This document shows positions 51,971-62,287 of a stretch of DNA of 64,000 nt, in pieces. The position numbers and the translations under genes are program-made. The notes under the pieces were generated by a model. It had not been told where the DNA came from. It ran no database searches and saw nothing but the letters and a program-made list of their open reading frames with translations. Numbering within the stretch: position 1 is the stretch's first letter; each line of letters begins with the position of its first letter. Source of the DNA: an uncultured Desulfovibrio sp. (GTDB lineage Bacteria; Desulfobacterota; Desulfovibrionia; Desulfovibrionales; Desulfovibrionaceae); assembly GCA_900541395.1 (NCBI GenBank), contig UQJT01000010.1:9778-73777 (forward strand). The letters are read 5' to 3'.

Positions 51971-54900
51971 TTACCTCTTCTTTTTTTTGAAAACTTCCAA
52001 ACCAAAAAGAATAAGTTTCGATGAGTGACTGCTTTTGGTGATCGTCATAACAGGAATAAGGCCAAATAAATAGTAAAAATAAATATTTGAAAATTTTACA
52101 GCTTTCGCTAAGGGAACTCCAAAAACACGATATTCGATATGTGACGCTTCGGATAAATCCTGTTTGATTTTTTGATATTTCTGTTGATAGTGTTTTCGAC
52201 GTCGGCCCATCAATACATGGGAGAGTATTCTATATTTAGAAAATTTCCAAGCAAAGGAATATGGATGTTTTATTTGAATTGTTTGAAATGATTTAGAAAA
52301 ATTATGAGCGCTATTATAACGAATAAATATTTCTTTTACCCATCCTACGTATTTAATTTTCGATACTAAGTTGACTAGTTGAGGGTATGATAGTTCAAGA
52401 TACGTTCCCTTCCGAAGTTTCAGGCAATCCTGAAAAGAGCAATTCCATTTTTTTCCTATCCAGTGATAGAACGCACGCGCGTGATCAACAATACACTGCT
52501 CTTGATGTCGATCGGCAAATCCACCCGCCCGGTAGCAGACCAAATTCATGTTCACGTAGACGGACTTTTTGTCAAAAGCAAAAAGGCGAACCATGAGGTC
52601 GCTGTCGGCAGAGGCTTCGTACGATATGTCAAACCCTTTCCAATTCCTGAGGAGTTCAAGTTCAACCAACATGGTTTGATGGCAATAATGCGTCCCGAAG
52701 GGCAGGGTGTCCAAACTTCCTTTCCATACTACTTGTTGATTGTTATTAGAAATAAATATTGCATTTCCATAGCAATAATCTGCGTTTGTTCTATATAATG
52801 ACTCTACACAGCACTGAATAGCGTATGGCGTGGCGTAGTTATCGTCAGAATTTAAAAAGATGATATATTGTCCGGTAGCATAAGCAATGCCTTTATTCAT
52901 AGCATCATATATACCTGAATCTTTTTCAGAGTGAAAGGTTATCCATCCTTTTTTTTGGTATTCTGCTAAAAGAGAAATTGTTCCATCGTCAGATGCCCCA
53001 TCAATGACTATATGCTCTATTTTTCCAGGGTAACACTGAGAATGAACAGATTGAAGACATTTTAAAAATGTATCGACACGCTTATTCAGAATAAGATTAT
53101 GCGTAACAGTAATAATAGTAATTTTGGGTAATGGATGATTGAGGGTTTCTAAAATTTTATTTGTTATAATTTGTACAGTTTTATCCCAAGTAAAAAATTG
53201 AGCGCGTTTTAATCCTTTTTTTCTATAATAAGAACGTGTACGCTTATGAAAATGTATTCGTTCGTATGCCTGAATATGTTCTTCAAGAGAATCAGGTGAG
53301 ATAGAAATGGCGGAATCCCCCACTACTTCCGGTAATGATGTGGTATTAGACGCAATAACAGGTGTACCACATTGCATTGCTTCCAGAGGAGGGAGGCCAA
53401 AGCCTTCGTCACGGGATGTATAAATAAAAAATTCCGCTCCGTTATATAAAGAGGGTAAATCATCATCGTCCATGTAGCCGGTCAAAATAATGCTGTTATT
53501 TTGAAATTCTGGAATTTCAGATTTGACGGAGTTTATAAAATTTTTCCAAGCCGCACCGCCAAGCACATATATAAGCGGTTCTTCCGGGTGCCTTTTTTTA
53601 AATTCTAAAAACGCTTTTATTGTCATTATTAAATTTTTACGTGGTTCCAATGAACACAGGGAAAAGCAATAAGGAATATTAAGCGGAATATGATATTTCT
53701 GCCGTATCTTATTAGGAAGAAAATGTTTTTTGCTGGCTCGGAAAGAGGGAGACGCCGCAAGCGGTGTCACTGTTAGTTGTTGAGGGCATAATTTGGGGAC
53801 ATATTTTAAAAATTCCTGAGCTGTATATTGAGAAATACAAAAATAGGAATCTTCTTTGTTTATGGAATTAAGCATTTCAAAAAACCAAGGTGTGAAATTA
53901 TCTTTGAAATATTCGGGGTGAGATAGAGGTAATATATCATAAAATATAATAAATTTGTAAATCCAGTTCTTATCTTTTATGTGTTCAGGGACTTTGAATA
54001 CAGGCGAAAAAAATACGTTGATACACGAAAGCTCACTTTTTTGAGAAAAGACGGGTATTTTATATTCGGAAAAGTAATGACGCAAAAATTCCCTGGCTGC
54101 CGCAATTTTCACTTCTTCACAATAAATTATGGTGTTGAAGTTGGAATTTTTCAGAAGCTCTGAAAATATATTATACGCTGTAAAATATATACCTGTTTTG
54201 CTTGCTCCGCCATGTAGAAATCCATCAATGAGAACGGTCGCATCGAAAAGCAAATTTTTTTTACATTCCAGAGGATGCTCAACCCATGTTAGAATATTCC
54301 ATTTTTCTTTTTCCCATTGTTCATAGCCTTTTTGAATGAAGGCATAAGCATTTTTTTGAATTTGCCGGGTGTCAGACCAGACTAATGGTTTCAATTCATT
54401 CAAATCATAAAGTATCCCCGTTTTTCCATTTTCAATATATTCATTCATTGTCGGATTATTGGCCGCGATAACGCAGCGTCCCAAAGCCATCGCCTCCAGA
54501 AAGCCCATTCCGATCCCTTCATAAGGTCGAGGGGCAATATATAAAGAAGCGGCTTCAATGAATGGCAGAAGCTTTTGCTTATCGTCCACCCAGCCGCTTT
54601 CTTCTATTTCTACATCCCATTTTGTTTTTAGCCCCTTTTTTTGGCATAAAGGATCTAGGGCATTGTGCATATGGAGATGACGTATTTTCATGCTCCCCAA
54701 TAAAAGGGCCACAGTGTTGATATTGATGCTTTCTACTCTATTCCAGAAAAAGGCCGAATCCTCTTGGCCCCATGAATTGATGTTTTCAGGTTTGGGGAAG
54801 TATTGAATATAACGGCTGTTCATTCCTTTATTAAGCAGTTCCTCATGCATTTTCCAAGAAAAATTGATGATCAGAAAGTCCTGATAATCTTGCCAGATCG

Positions 54901-55174
54901 GATCTTCGTGATTTGGGCCGCCGTCATACATGGGAAAAAATATTCCGGATTCAAAGCTGATATCTTTCAATATTAAGCGAGGAGGAAGAATTTGAAAAAG
55001 TACAATTACATCATAATGCTTGTTTTTTAAGTTTTTTTGTATGGATATATCATTTGAATAAATAGTATGATCAGCCTCTTCAACAATATATTTTTCTTTA
55101 AAGAGCTCAATAAGGAATTCTGTAGATTTTGTCTTGTTATGGTAGTTGTGTCCAATATATAACATTTTTTTCAT
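51971..55174 (-). CDS. Three-domain glycosyltransferase (GT4-GT4-GT2), A+T-rich
   Basis: A 1067-residue protein with three glycosyltransferase modules. Residues about 1-300 are GT4-like (APRPYEGIGMGFLEAMALGR). Residues about 305-675 are a second GT4 with CSLEPRKNLIMTIKAF and the EX7E motif SRDEGFGLPPLEAMQCG (E590, E598). Residues about 683-930 are GT2 with TIITVTHNL, IDGASDDGT and FLNSDDN. A basic tail (YRILSHVLMGRRRKHYQQ) follows. It could add two or three sugars in sequence to one repeat unit. AAGGAG precedes the start at 55174. Composition is far more A+T-rich than the GDP-sugar genes around it. Confidence 0.88.
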   Translation of the reverse strand: MKKMLYIGHNYHNKTKSTEFLIELFKEKYIVEEADHTIYSNDISIQKNLKNKHYDVIVLFQILPPRLILKDISFESGIFFPMYDGGPNHEDPIWQDYQDFLIINFSWKMHEELLNKGMNSRYIQYFPKPENINSWGQEDSAFFWNRVESININTVALLLGSMKIRHLHMHNALDPLCQKKGLKTKWDVEIEESGWVDDKQKLLPFIEAASLYIAPRPYEGIGMGFLEAMALGRCVIAANNPTMNEYIENGKTGILYDLNELKPLVWSDTRQIQKNAYAFIQKGYEQWEKEKWNILTWVEHPLECKKNLLFDATVLIDGFLHGGASKTGIYFTAYNIFSELLKNSNFNTIIYCEEVKIAAAREFLRHYFSEYKIPVFSQKSELSCINVFFSPVFKVPEHIKDKNWIYKFIIFYDILPLSHPEYFKDNFTPWFFEMLNSINKEDSYFCISQYTAQEFLKYVPKLCPQQLTVTPLAASPSFRASKKHFLPNKIRQKYHIPLNIPYCFSLCSLEPRKNLIMTIKAFLEFKKRHPEEPLIYVLGGAAWKNFINSVKSEIPEFQNNSIILTGYMDDDDLPSLYNGAEFFIYTSRDEGFGLPPLEAMQCGTPVIASNTTSLPEVVGDSAISISPDSLEEHIQAYERIHFHKRTRSYYRKKGLKRAQFFTWDKTVQIITNKILETLNHPLPKITIITVTHNLILNKRVDTFLKCLQSVHSQCYPGKIEHIVIDGASDDGTISLLAEYQKKGWITFHSEKDSGIYDAMNKGIAYATGQYIIFLNSDDNYATPYAIQCCVESLYRTNADYCYGNAIFISNNNQQVVWKGSLDTLPFGTHYCHQTMLVELELLRNWKGFDISYEASADSDLMVRLFAFDKKSVYVNMNLVCYRAGGFADRHQEQCIVDHARAFYHWIGKKWNCSFQDCLKLRKGTYLELSYPQLVNLVSKIKYVGWVKEIFIRYNSAHNFSKSFQTIQIKHPYSFAWKFSKYRILSHVLMGRRRKHYQQKYQKIKQDLSEASHIEYRVFGVPLAKAVKFSNIYFYYLFGLIPVMTITKSSHSSKLILFGLEVFKKKKR

Positions 55175-55202
55175 TATTCACTCCTTAAAAAATTGAATAT
55201 AG

Positions 55203-56177
55203 TCAGTCACAGTTCGAGAAGTCGCGAAAAGTCAGATAAGATTTCCAATAATCAATCATTTCTGTAATGGTACCTTTCATAGTATGATTGGGCTGCCAAT
55301 TGAGTTCATTTATTAGGCGAGTATTATCGCCGATAATACACATATTTTCTGTGGGGCGTATACGTTGAGGGTCAACAATAATCTTTGTTTGGATATGAAG
55401 AATATCCGTCGCTTCCTGAATAATATCTTTTAATTTGACACCGATACCGGAGCAAACGTTGTAAGTGCTGCCGATTTTTCCTTGTATTAAAATCCGGTAG
55501 TAAGCATCAACAACATCACGAACATCAAGAAAATCTCTTATTACTTCAATATTGCCGACATGTAGTTCTCCACAACCGTCACAGTTGGCAATTTTAACCA
55601 ATTGTTTGATAAAAGAAGGAATAACGAAAACGTCTCGTTGACGTGGTCCTATATGATTGAAGGATCGAGTCATAATAATATTTAGGTGATAATGCTCGGC
55701 ATACAGTTTGGAGAGCATTTCCTGGGATACGCGAGCTACGGCATAGGGGCTGCCGGGGTAGAGTTCATATTCTTCCCGCAAGGGCATAGCATTGATTGGG
55801 TAATCTCCATATTCTTCCGATGAGCCGATAGATAAAATTCGCGTTTTCAGGGCGAGAGAGCGTATTGCTTCAACAATATTTAAAAATATATTAGTATTGT
55901 TAATAAAACTTTCAGCCGGCATTTTCCAGCTTTGTGACACGGAGCTGAAGGAAGCCAAGTGCAGGATATAGTCCGGCTGAAAGTCCTCAATTGTCTTGTA
56001 GACACTTAACCGATCGGTCAAGTCCATCTGCTGATAGGAAAAATTCGCAGCGCTAATGGGACTTTCCGGTCCCATATCCAGACCGAGCACTATACTTTTT
56101 TCGGGTTGCTTCTCTAGATATTCCCAAAAATACGATCCGACAAAGCCGCCTATACCGGTAATCAGAAATTTTTTCAT
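55203..56177 (-). CDS. rmd: GDP-4-dehydro-6-deoxy-D-mannose reductase (GDP-D-rhamnose synthesis)
   Basis: A 324-residue extended SDR that reduces GDP-4-keto-6-deoxymannose to GDP-D-rhamnose. It shows the NAD(P) motif GIGGFVGSYFWEYL, HLASFSSVSQSWKMPAES, SIGSSEEYGDYP and YAVARVSQEML around the active site, and SFNHIGPRQRDVFVIPSF. The YxxxK lysine position reads Arg (YAVAR), as in some relatives, which deserves checking. The ATG at 56177 overlaps the fcl stop (ATGA). Other 4-reductases of this fold act on related sugars, so the exact epimer is inferred. Confidence 0.82.
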   Translation of the reverse strand: MKKFLITGIGGFVGSYFWEYLEKQPEKSIVLGLDMGPESPISAANFSYQQMDLTDRLSVYKTIEDFQPDYILHLASFSSVSQSWKMPAESFINNTNIFLNIVEAIRSLALKTRILSIGSSEEYGDYPINAMPLREEYELYPGSPYAVARVSQEMLSKLYAEHYHLNIIMTRSFNHIGPRQRDVFVIPSFIKQLVKIANCDGCGELHVGNIEVIRDFLDVRDVVDAYYRILIQGKIGSTYNVCSGIGVKLKDIIQEATDILHIQTKIIVDPQRIRPTENMCIIGDNTRLINELNWQPNHTMKGTITEMIDYWKSYLTFRDFSNCD

Positions 56178-57232
56178 GCGGTATACCATGCGTACAGATT
56201 GCGGATACCCTGTTCCAAATCAATGGAAGGTTTCCAGCCCAATGCCGTCAGTCTGGTCGCATCCATGAGTTTGCGCGGCGTTCCGTTGGGTTTGGTGATA
56301 TCGTATTGAATGTCTCCGCTAAACCCTGTGATTTGTTTGACCAGTTCGAACAATTCGCTTAAACGGACGTCGCTTCCCTTGGTGATATTGACGAATTCGC
56401 CGATATCAGAAGCCTCCTTGCATTTCATCAGATAAACGCAGGCATCGGCCAGATCGTCCGAGCTCATAAGCTCCCGATACACGGAGCCGTCTCCCCACAT
56501 CACCACCCGGTCCGGGTACGCCCCCACCTTGCCCAAGGTTTGCGTCAAGGACGCTTCACTTTCCCACTCGATATGTGTGTCCAGCCCCCAACCTAAACTG
56601 TTGCGGCGCAGATCGGCCCGAATGCCTTTGAAATCACGTCGAGCCAGAAGTTTGGCCAGATGAAAACGACGCAGGACCATGGGCAACAGGTGAGCCGTCT
56701 CCATGTTGAAATTGTCGCCTATCCCATACTGGTTGGTGGGCATAACCGAAATATAGTTGGTGCCGTATTGCCGGTTGTAATACCGGCACAGCTTAATGGC
56801 GGCAATTTTGGCCAGAGCATACCCCTCGTTGGTGGGTTCAAGGGCGGAAGTCAGCAGATACTCTTCTTTGAGGGGCTGGGGGGCCAGTCGGGGATAGATG
56901 CATGAGGACCCCATGTTCAGGAGCTTCCTGACACCGTGACGATAGGCGGCATGAATGACATTCGCGCCGATCATAAGGTTTTGATAGATGAATTCTGCCG
57001 GGTACAGGCTGTTGGCCATAATACCGCCCACCTTGCCCGCGCACAGAAAAACGTATTCGGGTTTTTCCCGAGTAAAAAAATCCTCCACCGCCGTCTGATT
57101 GGTCAAATCCAGTTCTTGCGAGGTTCGGGTGATGACATGTTCATAACCGTCCCGTTCCAGGCGGCGCTGAATGGCGGAGCCCACCAGGCCTCGATGGCCA
57201 GCCAGATAGATGACGGCGCGTTTGTCCATCAT
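56174..57232 (-). CDS. fcl: GDP-L-fucose synthase, long-insert subtype
   Basis: A 352-residue epimerase-reductase that converts GDP-4-keto-6-deoxymannose to GDP-L-fucose. Family blocks include [58 protein letters not shown] and [20 protein letters not shown] (catalytic Tyr and Lys). An insert of about 40 residues after RRFHLAKLL makes it longer than the enteric enzyme; similar inserts occur in Bacteroides-type Fcl proteins (from memory). It overlaps gmd by ATGA at its start and rmd by ATGA at its end. Confidence 0.92.
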   Translation of the reverse strand: MMDKRAVIYLAGHRGLVGSAIQRRLERDGYEHVITRTSQELDLTNQTAVEDFFTREKPEYVFLCAGKVGGIMANSLYPAEFIYQNLMIGANVIHAAYRHGVRKLLNMGSSCIYPRLAPQPLKEEYLLTSALEPTNEGYALAKIAAIKLCRYYNRQYGTNYISVMPTNQYGIGDNFNMETAHLLPMVLRRFHLAKLLARRDFKGIRADLRRNSLGWGLDTHIEWESEASLTQTLGKVGAYPDRVVMWGDGSVYRELMSSDDLADACVYLMKCKEASDIGEFVNITKGSDVRLSELFELVKQITGFSGDIQYDITKPNGTPRKLMDATRLTALGWKPSIDLEQGIRNLYAWYTA

Positions 57233-58314
57233 ATTTCCCGAGGACTGGCCGTAACCAGACCGTGTTCGGCCAGCAGCTTTTCCCGACGCGCAAGTTTGAT
57301 ATCTTCTTCCATCATTTCTTTGGTCAGTTGGGCAAGGTCATAACGCGGAGTCCAACCCAGTTCAGTCCGTGCCTTGGCGCTGTCGCCGAGCAGAAGTTCC
57401 ACCTCCGCCGGGCGGAAAAAGCGCGGATCGACAGCCACCACGACTTTGCCGCTCTTTGCGTCCACGCCTTTTTCATCCAGACCGCTGCCTTGCCACATAA
57501 GTTCCATCCCGGCTTCCTGAAAGGCCATTTCACAAAAGCGACGAATGGAAGTGGTAGTGCCGGTGGCCAGAACGTAATCCTGGGGAGTATCGTGTTGAAG
57601 GATGCGCCACATTCCCTCCACGTAATCCTTGGCATGTCCCCAGTCCCGCTTGGCGTCCAAGTTGCCGAGGTACAAAATATCCTGCATTCCCAATGCGATG
57701 CGTGCCGCCGCCAGAGTAATCTTGCGGGTTACGAAGGTTTCGCCTCGGCGTGGACTTTCATGGTTGAACAAGATCCCGTTAGCAGCAAACATATTGAAGC
57801 TTTCTCGATAGTTGACGCAAATCCAATAGGCGTACAACTTGGCCACGGCATAGGGCGAACGGGGATAAAAGGGGGTTTTTTCCGATTGGACGGGTTCCTG
57901 AATGAGACCATACAACTCAGAGGTAGAGGCTTGATAAAATTTGGTTTTTTGGGTCAGCCCATTCTGGCGGACGGCCTCCAGCAAACGCAAGGTGCCCAAC
58001 CCCACGGCATCGGCTGTATATTCCGGGCAGTCCCAGGAAATTTTGACATGGGATTGGGCGGCCAGGTTGTATACTTCATCAGGAGCCACGCTGCGCATCA
58101 GCTGGAGCAGGTTGCTGGAATCGGTCAAATCTCCGTAGTGGAGTGTAAAGCGTTCGGCCAGGTCGGGACTTGCCAAAAGGTGGTCAATTCGGCCGGTATT
58201 GGAGGAAGAACTGCGGCGGACTATGCCGTGCACGGCGTAACCTTTATCCAACAGCAATTCCGCGAGGTAGGAGCCGTCCTGGCCTGTGATGCCTGTAATC
58301 AAAGCCGTTTTCAT
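57229..58314 (-). CDS. gmd: GDP-mannose 4,6-dehydratase
   Basis: A 361-residue NADP-dependent SDR that makes GDP-4-keto-6-deoxy-D-mannose, the shared precursor of GDP-fucose and GDP-rhamnose. It has [20 protein letters not shown] at the start, [38 protein letters not shown] and [18 protein letters not shown] with the active-site Tyr and Lys. It lies first in the tightly overlapping gmd-fcl-rmd unit. The gap from 58315 to 58406 before it has no clear promoter. Confidence 0.96.
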   Translation of the reverse strand: MKTALITGITGQDGSYLAELLLDKGYAVHGIVRRSSSSNTGRIDHLLASPDLAERFTLHYGDLTDSSNLLQLMRSVAPDEVYNLAAQSHVKISWDCPEYTADAVGLGTLRLLEAVRQNGLTQKTKFYQASTSELYGLIQEPVQSEKTPFYPRSPYAVAKLYAYWICVNYRESFNMFAANGILFNHESPRRGETFVTRKITLAAARIALGMQDILYLGNLDAKRDWGHAKDYVEGMWRILQHDTPQDYVLATGTTTSIRRFCEMAFQEAGMELMWQGSGLDEKGVDAKSGKVVVAVDPRFFRPAEVELLLGDSAKARTELGWTPRYDLAQLTKEMMEEDIKLARREKLLAEHGLVTASPREI

Positions 58315-58406
58315 AAATAATTATCCCTCGTTATTTGATTTCGCTATTCATAAGGAGAAAGAAAGGGCACGTCAAATTTTTATCTCCGGTTGAACGGAGA
58401 ACAGGG

Positions 58407-59801
58407 TTACGCCGCCGGACGGCCCAGCGCTTTGCCTTCAGTCCGGTCGCTATGTTCTTTCCGGATAATACGTAAAAGTTCTTGGGTTTTTTCCCGCAGT
58501 AATTCGTCGTGGCCGCGAGTTTCAACATTGAGCCGGAGGAGAGGTTCGGTATTGGAAGCCCGCAAGTTGAAGCGCCAATCGGAGAACTCCATGGAAAGCC
58601 CATCCACCCGGGTGATGGAGAGGGCTGCATCGGTATAGTGGCGTTCCACCCGGGCGCAGGTTTCCGCCGGATCTGCCACCAGGGAATTAATTTCTCCGCT
58701 ACATGGGAATATCCGCATCCGGTCATCCAGGCATTGAGACAGCGTTTGGCCTGTGGCGCTCAGATGCGCCGCCACCAGCAGCCAGGGCAACATGCCGGAA
58801 TCGCAGTAGGCAAAATCCCGAAAATAGTGGTGAGCGCTCATTTCTCCGCCATACAGGGCGTCTTCGCGGCGCATCCGCTCCTTAATAAAAGCGTGGCCGG
58901 TTTTGGACTCGATGGGAATGCCGCCCGCCTTCCGCACCATTTCCACCGTATTCCACACCAGGCGGGGGTCGTGGATGATAGCGGAACCGGGATTCGCGGC
59001 CAGGAGCGCGGTCGCGATCATGCCTACCAGATAATAGCCTTCGATGAAGCGGCCTGAAGCGTCATAAAAAAAGCAACGGTCGAAATCGCCGTCCCAGGCC
59101 AGCCCGAAATCGGCGCAATGTTCCCGCACGGCCCGTGCCGTGCCTTCCCGTTTCTCCGGAAGGAGGGGATTGGGGATGCCGTGGGGAAAAGCGCCGTCCG
59201 GTTCGTCGTGAAGCAGGATAAGTTCAAAGGGAAGATGAGACGCCAGAGCGCGCAGCACTGGGCCGGCGCATCCGTTGCCCGCGTCGGCCACGATCCGAAA
59301 GGGCTTGAGATGGTCCAGCGGAACCAGGGATAAAATATGACGAATATAGGACGCGCGGAAGGTTGATTCCGTGTAATGTCCGGAACGTCCGGCCGGCAGG
59401 GGGGGATCTGCGGCGACACGATCCCGAATGGCGAACAGGCCGGAATCGCCGCTGATGGGTACGGCGTTGCCCCGCACCATTTTCAGACCGTTTTCATCGG
59501 CAGGGTTGTGGCTTCCGGTGACCATGATGCCGCCGTCAAAGCCGTGGGCGAATACGGCATGATACATTTCTTCGGTGCCGCAAAGGCCTATGCCCGTCAC
59601 GTCCACTCCGGCAGCCGTCAGACCGTCCGCCAGGGCGGCATACAGGGAAGGACTGGAAAGGCGCGCGTCATGGCCGATGACGACCCGTTCCGGACGTATC
59701 TCGGCGGCGTAGGCGAAACCGATGCGGCGGGTCAGATTTTCATCAAGAGCGGATGGTACTTTGCCGCGCACGTCATAGGCTTTAAAGCTTGTGAGCGCCA
59801 T
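58407..59801 (-). CDS. manB: Phosphomannomutase (phosphoglucomutase family)
   Basis: A 464-residue enzyme that converts mannose 6-phosphate to mannose 1-phosphate. The phosphoserine loop is VTGSHNPADENGLKM, the metal loop is LAWDGDFDRCFFYD, the sugar loop is YGGEMSAHHYFRDF and the phosphate-binding loop is LRASNTEPLLRLNVE. The ATG at 59801 lies inside the end of manC (20-base overlap). The ManC upstream in the same transcript uses its product. Phosphoglucomutase activity is also possible in this family. Confidence 0.92.
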   Translation of the reverse strand: MALTSFKAYDVRGKVPSALDENLTRRIGFAYAAEIRPERVVIGHDARLSSPSLYAALADGLTAAGVDVTGIGLCGTEEMYHAVFAHGFDGGIMVTGSHNPADENGLKMVRGNAVPISGDSGLFAIRDRVAADPPLPAGRSGHYTESTFRASYIRHILSLVPLDHLKPFRIVADAGNGCAGPVLRALASHLPFELILLHDEPDGAFPHGIPNPLLPEKREGTARAVREHCADFGLAWDGDFDRCFFYDASGRFIEGYYLVGMIATALLAANPGSAIIHDPRLVWNTVEMVRKAGGIPIESKTGHAFIKERMRREDALYGGEMSAHHYFRDFAYCDSGMLPWLLVAAHLSATGQTLSQCLDDRMRIFPCSGEINSLVADPAETCARVERHYTDAALSITRVDGLSMEFSDWRFNLRASNTEPLLRLNVETRGHDELLREKTQELLRIIRKEHSDRTEGKALGRPAA

Positions 59802-61203
59802 CCTGCCTCCCGTAGTCGTCTTCCAGACGTACGATGTCGTCCTCACCCAGATAAGGACCGGATTGCACTTCGATGAAGACCAGCGGAATGGTTCCCGGAT
59901 TTTTGATACGATGCTTGGTGCCCAGCGGAATGTAAACGGACTCGTTTTCCGTGTATATCCGTACGGTCTCGCCGATGGTGACTTCCGCCGTGCCGCTGAC
60001 GATAATCCAATGCTCCGAGCGGTGGTAGTGCAACTGCAAGGAGGTTTCATCCCCCGGGGTGACGATAATGCGTTTGACCTGAAAACGCTCGTCTTTGACC
60101 AAGGTTTCGTAGCTGCCCCACGGCCGGTACACCTTGAGGTGCATTTCGCATTCCGCCCGGTTCTCCGCCTGAAGGCGGGACACGATGGTTTTGACGTCCT
60201 GGGCGCGCTCGCGCGGAGCCACCAGAACGGCATCCTGGGTTTCGACGACGGCCAGGTCTTTCACGCCCAGGGCGGCGATGAGCCGGTGACTGCTGTGCAG
60301 GTAGCAACCGGAACTGTCTTCGGCCAGTATGTCCCCTTTGCAGGCGTTGGCTGCCGCATCCTTGGGGCTGACGGCATAAAAGGAATTCCACGATCCCAAA
60401 TCGCTCCAGGTAATGTCCAGCGGCATAACCACGGCGTTATGGGTATGTTCCATGACGGCGTAGTCGATGGAATTGGCGGGTGAGGCCAGAAACGCCTCGC
60501 CGGGGATAAAAAAGTCGAGATCCCGTCGTTTTTGCGCCCAGGCTTCGCGGCAGGCCGTAAACATGGCGGGAGCGCAAGCCCGCAATTCATCAAGGTAGGT
60601 CGACGCCTTGACAAAAAAGATGCCGCTGTTCCAAAAGTAGCCCCCTTGCGCCAGCATGGCCCGCGCGTTTTGCTCGTCTGGCTTTTCCAGAAAGCGTTCC
60701 ACATTCAGAGCATGGAGGCCGAGGGGGGATCCTCCCCGGATATAACCGTACGCGGTTTCGGGAGAAGCGGGTTGAATGCCGAAGGTGACCACGCGTCCTT
60801 CTTCGGCCAGAGGGGTGGCCTCCCGTACCCGTTCATAAAAAGCATCGGCCGGGTCAAGCGCATGATCGGAGGGCAGAATCAAAAGCAGGCCGTCGCTCTC
60901 CTCCAGAACGGCCAGGGCTGCCAGCGCAATGGCCGGTGCCGTATTGCGGGGCTGGGGTTCGAGGATAATCGTGCCGTTCAGGCCGTCTTCCTGAAGCGAG
61001 GAACTGACATAGAAGCGGTGATCTTTGTTGCAGACGATCACGGGCTTTCCTGCGTCGGATGCCGCCACGGCCCGGCGCAGAGTGTCTTTGAACAACGTAT
61101 GACCGCCTTCCAGCGTCACGAACTGTTTAGGGTATGTAGTCCGTGAGAGCGGCCACAGCCTGGTCCCGCTGCCCCCGCACAAGATGACCGGATGAATGTG
61201 CAT
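59782..61203 (-). CDS. manC: Mannose-1-phosphate guanylyltransferase / mannose-6-phosphate isomerase
   Basis: A 473-residue bifunctional enzyme of the ManC/AlgA type. The N-terminal pyrophosphorylase domain has LCGGSGTRLWPLSRTTYPKQ and later ILPSDHALDPADAFY and RFLEKPD. The C-terminal cupin isomerase domain (about 350-465) has YRPWGSYETLVKDERFQVKR, LQLHYHRSEHWIIVSGTAEV and TKHRIKNPG. The start at 61203 follows a GAGAGGAAG site. It supplies GDP-mannose to gmd. Between its start and the upstream glycosyltransferase (61204-61321) no signal stands out. Confidence 0.95.
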   Translation of the reverse strand: MHIHPVILCGGSGTRLWPLSRTTYPKQFVTLEGGHTLFKDTLRRAVAASDAGKPVIVCNKDHRFYVSSSLQEDGLNGTIILEPQPRNTAPAIALAALAVLEESDGLLLILPSDHALDPADAFYERVREATPLAEEGRVVTFGIQPASPETAYGYIRGGSPLGLHALNVERFLEKPDEQNARAMLAQGGYFWNSGIFFVKASTYLDELRACAPAMFTACREAWAQKRRDLDFFIPGEAFLASPANSIDYAVMEHTHNAVVMPLDITWSDLGSWNSFYAVSPKDAAANACKGDILAEDSSGCYLHSSHRLIAALGVKDLAVVETQDAVLVAPRERAQDVKTIVSRLQAENRAECEMHLKVYRPWGSYETLVKDERFQVKRIIVTPGDETSLQLHYHRSEHWIIVSGTAEVTIGETVRIYTENESVYIPLGTKHRIKNPGTIPLVFIEVQSGPYLGEDDIVRLEDDYGRQDGAHKL

Positions 61204-61321
61204 ACTCTGCTTCCTCTCCTGAGAAACGTCCCCTGATATGGAACACCATTTGGGGTGAAAAAACAAACGAAAAATGGGCTTGTCCGCGCCATGTTCTGTA
61301 CAGAACGGGGAAGGCGGTGAA

Positions 61322-62287
61322 TTAATATTCTTCTTTTCCCCGTTCGCTCAGACTTTGTTTGGACTTGGCACAGGTTGCCGCCCCCTGGACAAGCCAGATG
61401 CCCAGAATGCGTATGCTGCATCGTCCTTCCCTATATTTCCAGGTGAGAAACCAGTGTATTATCCGGCGGCGCATATCTTTTCGCCGCCATTGTTCGAAAA
61501 GTGGACGATGCTCCGGAGCCGATGCCCCGATCAGCTTTTGAAACACGGAACGGGGTATGGCGTGTCGACGCAGAAGCTGTTCACAACGGCGCTGGGACAT
61601 ACCCTGGGAAGAGTACAGGCTGAGGTGAACCCTGGTGAAGTCGGCGTTGCTGCGCGCGGTGTCTCGGGATGAGCTTCCGCCAGAGCGGAAGGTCACGCCG
61701 CACAGCGGTATTTCGCAGAAACGGCATCCGTCCAGCAGCATCCTCAAGGTCTGTTCATAGTCCGCCGCAATGGGAAAATCGACATGAAAAGGATAACGGC
61801 GCAGTATGGTTGTTTTGTAGACTACGGTCTGATGGCAGAAAGGCATATATACAAAAGCTGCCCCCAGGCAGGGGCGGCGTATCATCCGACCGCCTTCCGG
61901 AGTGAGCGCGCGTACAGGAGCGTATGTGCAATCGGCTCCGCTCCGGCACAGAGTCTGGACGGCTTGTTCGAGAAATGAGGCGTCGTGGTAGAAATCGTCG
62001 GAACCCAGAAAAGTGACGAATTCACCCCCGGCCAGTTCAAGGCCGGCGTTCATGGCGTCATAGATGCCGCGGTCCGGCGCGGAGCGATAGGTGAGCGTGC
62101 CCTGCCGGGCGTATTGCTCAAGAATGTTCACGGTCCCGTCCGTGGAAGCTCCGTCGATGATCAGATGTTCCACAGCCGGCCAGGATTGGCCGCGCACGGA
62201 TTCCACGCATTGCCGGAACATATCCGCTCGCTTGGCCTCTACGAGGTTGCGAACAACTGTCACGACGGTGACACGGGGGGTATCCAT
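61322..62287 (-). CDS. Family 2 glycosyltransferase leading the GDP-sugar cluster
   Basis: A 321-residue GT2 enzyme with VTVVTVVRNLVEAKRADMFR, IDGASTDGTVNIL, PDRGIYDAMNAGLELAGGEF and FLGSDDFYHDASF. Its motifs closely parallel the GT2 module inside the 1067-residue protein of the same cluster (IDGASDDGT, DSGIYDAMNKGIAYATGQY), so the two are probably related copies. The tail is basic. It is first in the run GT2-manC-manB-gmd-fcl-rmd-GT-ABC. The leader upstream has hairpins but no obvious strong promoter. Confidence 0.9.
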   Translation of the reverse strand: MDTPRVTVVTVVRNLVEAKRADMFRQCVESVRGQSWPAVEHLIIDGASTDGTVNILEQYARQGTLTYRSAPDRGIYDAMNAGLELAGGEFVTFLGSDDFYHDASFLEQAVQTLCRSGADCTYAPVRALTPEGGRMIRRPCLGAAFVYMPFCHQTVVYKTTILRRYPFHVDFPIAADYEQTLRMLLDGCRFCEIPLCGVTFRSGGSSSRDTARSNADFTRVHLSLYSSQGMSQRRCEQLLRRHAIPRSVFQKLIGASAPEHRPLFEQWRRKDMRRRIIHWFLTWKYREGRCSIRILGIWLVQGAATCAKSKQSLSERGKEEY

